Origin: Datnioides undecimradiatus
Taxonomy: Eukaryota > Chordata > Actinopteri > Lobotiformes > Datnioididae
Length of the DNA: 64,000 bases
Assembly (NCBI GenBank): GCA_008933995.1
Contig: WARS01000029.1
Span: 16,739,131 to 16,803,130, forward strand
Reading direction: 5' to 3'
Under the pieces are notes generated by a model. The model was not told the origin of the DNA. It saw only the letters and a list, made by a program, of their open reading frames with translations, and searched no databases. This document shows, piece by piece, positions 60,024-64,000 of the stretch. The first letter of the stretch is position 1, and each line of letters opens with the position of its first letter. Made by a program: the position numbers and the translations under genes.

Positions 60024-62219
60024 GCATTAAGTGTCATTGAAGCCCCACAGATTTATTTAGATTGTGACAAGCTGTTGGCAGAAATAACCATCGCTCCAGG
60101 TGCGTTCACATGATGTCACTACCCAATCAATAGAGCTACTAATCACAAACACATTCAATAGAATATTGATCCGATTGGGCTGGATTACTAAATGTTTTAC
60201 GGATTAACTCGCTTTTTCACTTTCTTTCGGACACCTCCAACTTCAGCTGGCGAGGCCTCAAAGTGTTAATGAGACGGATTTATCGTGCTGACAGCAAAAG
60301 GGTATAAATAAGTTAAACAATACCTGAGAATCAGACCTGAAACCGGAAGCTTTGTAGTCTCAGAATTAAATACCACTAATTATTTAATTTAATAAAAATT
60401 TTTTGTCTGTTTTTTTTATTTTAACTTCGGAGCATTTAAACATATTTTTTAACTTCCAAAAATTAAAAAGTAAGACAAAGATAAAAAATTCTAAACACTA
60501 TTTTTTAAAGATATGGAATTATATTACTGTGTGTGTGTGTGTGTGTGAAGAGAGAGAGTGTGTGAGAGAGAGAAGCGATAGAGAGAGAGTGTGTATTAAA
60601 GTAGGAGACTGTGTGTGAGCATGTTAATTTTAGTCGTTGCAGAATTATATTTTGCTGTCAGTGCTTTTGTGCTATTGTATGTGATGGGTTGATGGATGAA
60701 TGGATAATGCTTATATTTGACAAAAGCTCTCTTATAAATTGATCAGAAAGCCAACTGACCTGAGCCGAAAAGCTGATCAGATGCAAATGAAGCAAAACAG
60801 CTGTGGACTAATTCTAATGTTTTATTTTGTGTTTACGAGCTTGCTGCTGTTTGTGTTTGACTGAGGACATCAGTGCCCAGCATAACTGTAGTGACCTATT
60901 ACAGGCATTTAGGTAAATGCTTGGGTGTGTGAGCCTGTGTGTGCAGGATTGCAACTATGCGTGTGTGTGTGTGTGTGTGTGTCTGAATGCGTTTTAGTGA
61001 CAGCCATCACACAGCAAAATAACTCACAATGTATATTAATGTGTATTTTTTAAATTTTTGATTAAATTTTACCTTTTACACACCGTCTGACACTTCTGTG
61101 TGTTTTAGATTCTGGATTAAAAGTGATCATAGGTTGTAATGTGTGGATGTATATGACTCTGGCTCTGAGCCTTCATATCCTTACATTTATTACTGCCTCA
61201 TAGATTGTGAATTAGAATGATTATAGATTATGTCATTATGTGTTATCTTACAAGCCTAGTTAAGAGCATTATTCATTGTTAGGCTCCCCTGCCCTCCTGG
61301 TTTTAAACCTGTTTTTTCCTTCTTAAGCACTGCCACTAGCAGCTGGTTATTGGGCTTAAAGAATAGCCTACACATCATCTTCCTCAAAGGGATCAGACAT
61401 TAGGGTGTAAGATCAAAAGGATAAGGTCTTAAGAAACAGAACAATGCCTCATGCACTGTAGCTTATTCTTATTCCTCGCATGTTAATCAGGGATTGTACA
61501 TAGACCACTTTAAACAGCTTTTTTGTTTTGGTATATTCATGCATCCGTGCACAACACGGTAATTCCCATAGCCTGAGGTTTAGAATATATCCTCACTTGT
61601 TATTGTTTTAATTTTGTACCAAAATCGCATTACTTGTTCCAAATGGTGTAACACAACACACAACACATAATTGTTTAATATAATTTTTGTATCTTTGCAA
61701 AGAAGTCACAGTGTTAAAATCAGAAGGTACAGCAAAATAACAGCATGGATGTTGTTTTTACTGGAAATATCTTGGAAGTTTTTGCTTTTTTGCTCTTGTT
61801 TTTTTTATCTCTCCATGTTGTGGAGACAGAAAAAAAGGCGTGGGTAAATTTAAAGGAGTGCAGGCTCCACGGTAGCGCTTTATTTTCTGAGGCGACTACG
61901 CTGTGAAACAGTGACACAGCTTCAGGGGTGTGATGGACCGCTCAGCTGGATTAAGTAAGACTCACATACAAAAACAGAGCCAGTGACCTACTGATCATCC
62001 TGGCTCCTATATCAAACATTTTCTAGGTGTTCTACAACTGCAGCACTTTTTTTTTTTTTTTTTAGAGGGAATAAACGGTGAAAAATCTCTTTGCCAGTAC
62101 CGTTTTGTTATCTTGTAAATCTTTTTTTATATTCATCAGCCAAGTAGTGAAACCTCACACACAGAGTATGAAAGGGAAACATGTATCGGTCAGAATAAAT
62201 GTGGAATCAAGTACAATTG

Positions 62220-62530
62220 GCTTTTGCTTAACCCCCCCACCACCCACACACCCATACATGCCCCCCCATCCTACCCCTCTTCCTTCCACCCACCCACCCC
62301 TCCCCTAGTGAAACTCCCACCCTCCACACCCGATAGAGCACCCGTTGCTAAGCGACAGAGGGAGAGATGGATTGAGGAGACATAGTCGATCAATTCTACA
62401 GAGAGAGAGGGAGAGAGGAAGGGAGGCAGGGGGGAGAGAGGGAAGGGAGGGAGGGAAAGGGGGAGGTAAAATAAAGAGGGAGAGAAGAAGAAGGAGAGGA
62501 GAAAGAGAGAGGAGAGGAGGGGAGGACAGA
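62220..62530. repeat. C-rich tract followed by polypurine GA/GGA tract
   Basis: The stretch 62225-62315 is dominated by C and ACCC units. From 62355 to 62525 the same strand turns almost purely purine (GAGA, GGGAGG, GAAGG). Such tracts can form G-quadruplex or triplex structures. No gene is supported by the Arg/Glu- or Ser/Leu-rich frames here. Confidence 0.8.
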
Positions 62531-64000
62531 ATGCAGAGTGATTGCAGTCGTATTGAGGCTCCAGTTCGGGCTGAAGACGATCTTTTGAAACATCTATCTT
62601 TGTTAACTGTATCGTGCCGCCGAAAATAAATCCATCTCTGCAGCTGTCCACCCTTCCATCTTTGTCCAAGTGCTTTGCTTTAATACTTTTATCACTACAA
62701 ATTACAGTCCGCACAAGCAGCCTGTGTTTAATATTCCCACACTCAAAAGAGAGTTAATTGTATATTGCATGCACTCTTTCTCTCCGGGCTCCCTCTCTTT
62801 CTCCATTAGTCACTGCTAGACACACACGCACACACACAAACATGCAGATGCCCGGCAATACCACATGCCCCTCTGTGTGTGTGTGTGTGTGTGTGCAGAG
62901 CTGGGTGTTGAGCGCATCGACTGAGTATCGATCCCACCACTCACCTCCCTGCAGTCAGCTCTTGTCCTACATAGCATGCCCTGTCTGATTTCTCCCTTAA
63001 TGGCTTTTATCCAGCTCCAATCTTTATTTAAACTGAAAAGTAGGAATTAGCACCCACTTCTGTCCTAGTCTCTCTTACCTTTTCTTTTCACTGTCATCTC
63101 AGAGCAAGTATCGGCAAGTATCGGTCCATTGACCCTTCTCCCTTCCTCCCCTGGCTATGATTGCTTTCCCACTCAGAAATATGCAGTGCAGTGTGTTACT
63201 TCCATTCCTCCTGGTTTCTCAGTGTGAATATCTTCATCCCCATCGTGTACAATCAAGGTGCTGTACGTTGGGATGCACCTAAAGATTATTTCACATATTG
63301 ATTAATCCTTCGAATACTTTGTCGATTCACTGATTAAGAGGTCAGCTCATAAATGTCAGAAAATAGGGAAGAACGCCGATCACAAGCTGCAACGTTGAAT
63401 GTCTTGTTCTGTCCAACCAATAGTCCAAAACCCAATGATGTTCAAATTACAATCACATAATATAAGGGAAAGCAGCAAATCTTGATTTTTACGAGACTGC
63501 GAGTAGCAAGCGTGAAAATTGACTGAATTGTTGCCTGTTACTCTTCTGCAGATCACTAAACAATTGTAGGACAGGCTCACTTTTTTCAAGTTTTTCTTAA
63601 AAACACTAATCACCTGCCCGTATGTGTTTTTGAAGTGTTCCCAATGCAATTTTATTGCACCTGAAATCTGCAGTCCTCATTCTGTGCAGAAATGCCTCCT
63701 AAAGTTAAGCCAAAGCTAACACGAGGCTTCAGCTCTCTGAATTGTTTTAAACACAAAATGCACAGAGAATTTGTTCATGTGGGTCTAAAGGAAAGGCTCT
63801 AACCTTGTCCTGTAACAGCTGCAGCTCTGAGCTGTATGCACACCGTATTTCTATGTTATTTGATTTAAATGCCATCAGTCAATTGTAAAAGGGATCAGGA
63901 GACAACTCAAATTATGTTTATGTCCTCACCCTGGATTGTCATGGCAACAGGGCAGACATCTCAGTCTTCAAATGAGCGACATTTATTCTGCGCAGACTAC

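Larger units (their letters stand above)
54861..64000. other. upstream flank of onecut3, no gene seen
   Basis: No coding exon is recognisable. The region contains five ATCGAT hexamers (55655, 57836, 59223, 59243, 62927), several long CA/TG repeats and a polypyrimidine/polypurine switch at 62220-62530. An absence of genes over 9 kb beside a developmental regulator suggests cis-regulatory DNA, but conservation cannot be judged from one genome. Confidence 0.5.

Noticed and set aside
1-64000. CRISPR arrays, operons or phage-like systems
   Set aside because: The window is vertebrate; repeats are microsatellites and transposon remnants, and there are no spaced direct repeats of CRISPR type.

Overview
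The window is vertebrate nuclear DNA, almost certainly from a ray-finned (teleost) fish. The evidence is multi-exon genes with short GT-AG introns, many (CA)n/(TG)n microsatellites, decayed Tc1-like transposons, fish-type repeat tails ending in an AATAAAG plus TATC-type signature, and proteins close to vertebrate families. There are no bacterial features, CRISPR arrays or recognisable tRNA or rRNA genes.

Three protein-coding genes are supported. (1) An NFIL3/E4BP4-like bZIP repressor lies on the minus strand, coding exon 6380-7477, with a probable non-coding first exon ending at 8269. (2) A P4-ATPase (phospholipid flippase) of the ATP8B subfamily lies on the plus strand. I could chain 27 coding exons in phase from an ATG at 17092 to a stop at 31078 (1176 codons), with all catalytic motifs present. 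(3) A ONECUT transcription factor lies on the minus strand, best matched to ONECUT3: exon 1 (53381-54416) carries the CUT domain, exon 2 (38217-38509) the homeodomain, and a 14.9 kb intron separates them. ATP8B3 and ONECUT3 are tail-to-tail neighbours in human 19p13.3, and the same convergent arrangement is seen here, which supports calling the pair atp8b3-like and onecut3.

Layout: 1-6000 intergenic; 6000-8480 nfil3-like gene and promoter; 8480-15800 intergenic with a Tc1-like remnant and microsatellites; 15830-31200 atp8b3-like gene, with a possible alternative last exon at 32921-33022; 31200-38216 gene-poor space between the convergent genes, probably including a long onecut3 3' UTR and holding a CAG/CTG repeat; 38217-54860 onecut3 and its promoter; 54860-64000 upstream flank with no gene seen.

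The most interesting signal is regulatory. ATCGAT, the core of the ONECUT binding site, occurs 17 times between 42818 and 62932 but only 4 times in the 42.8 kb before that. Two copies of an identical 15-mer (TCAATATCGATCGAT) sit 638 bp apart next to a CpG-dense patch in the onecut3 intron. This suggests an autoregulatory enhancer domain. All assignments are from reading the sequence and from remembered family knowledge; no database search was run.
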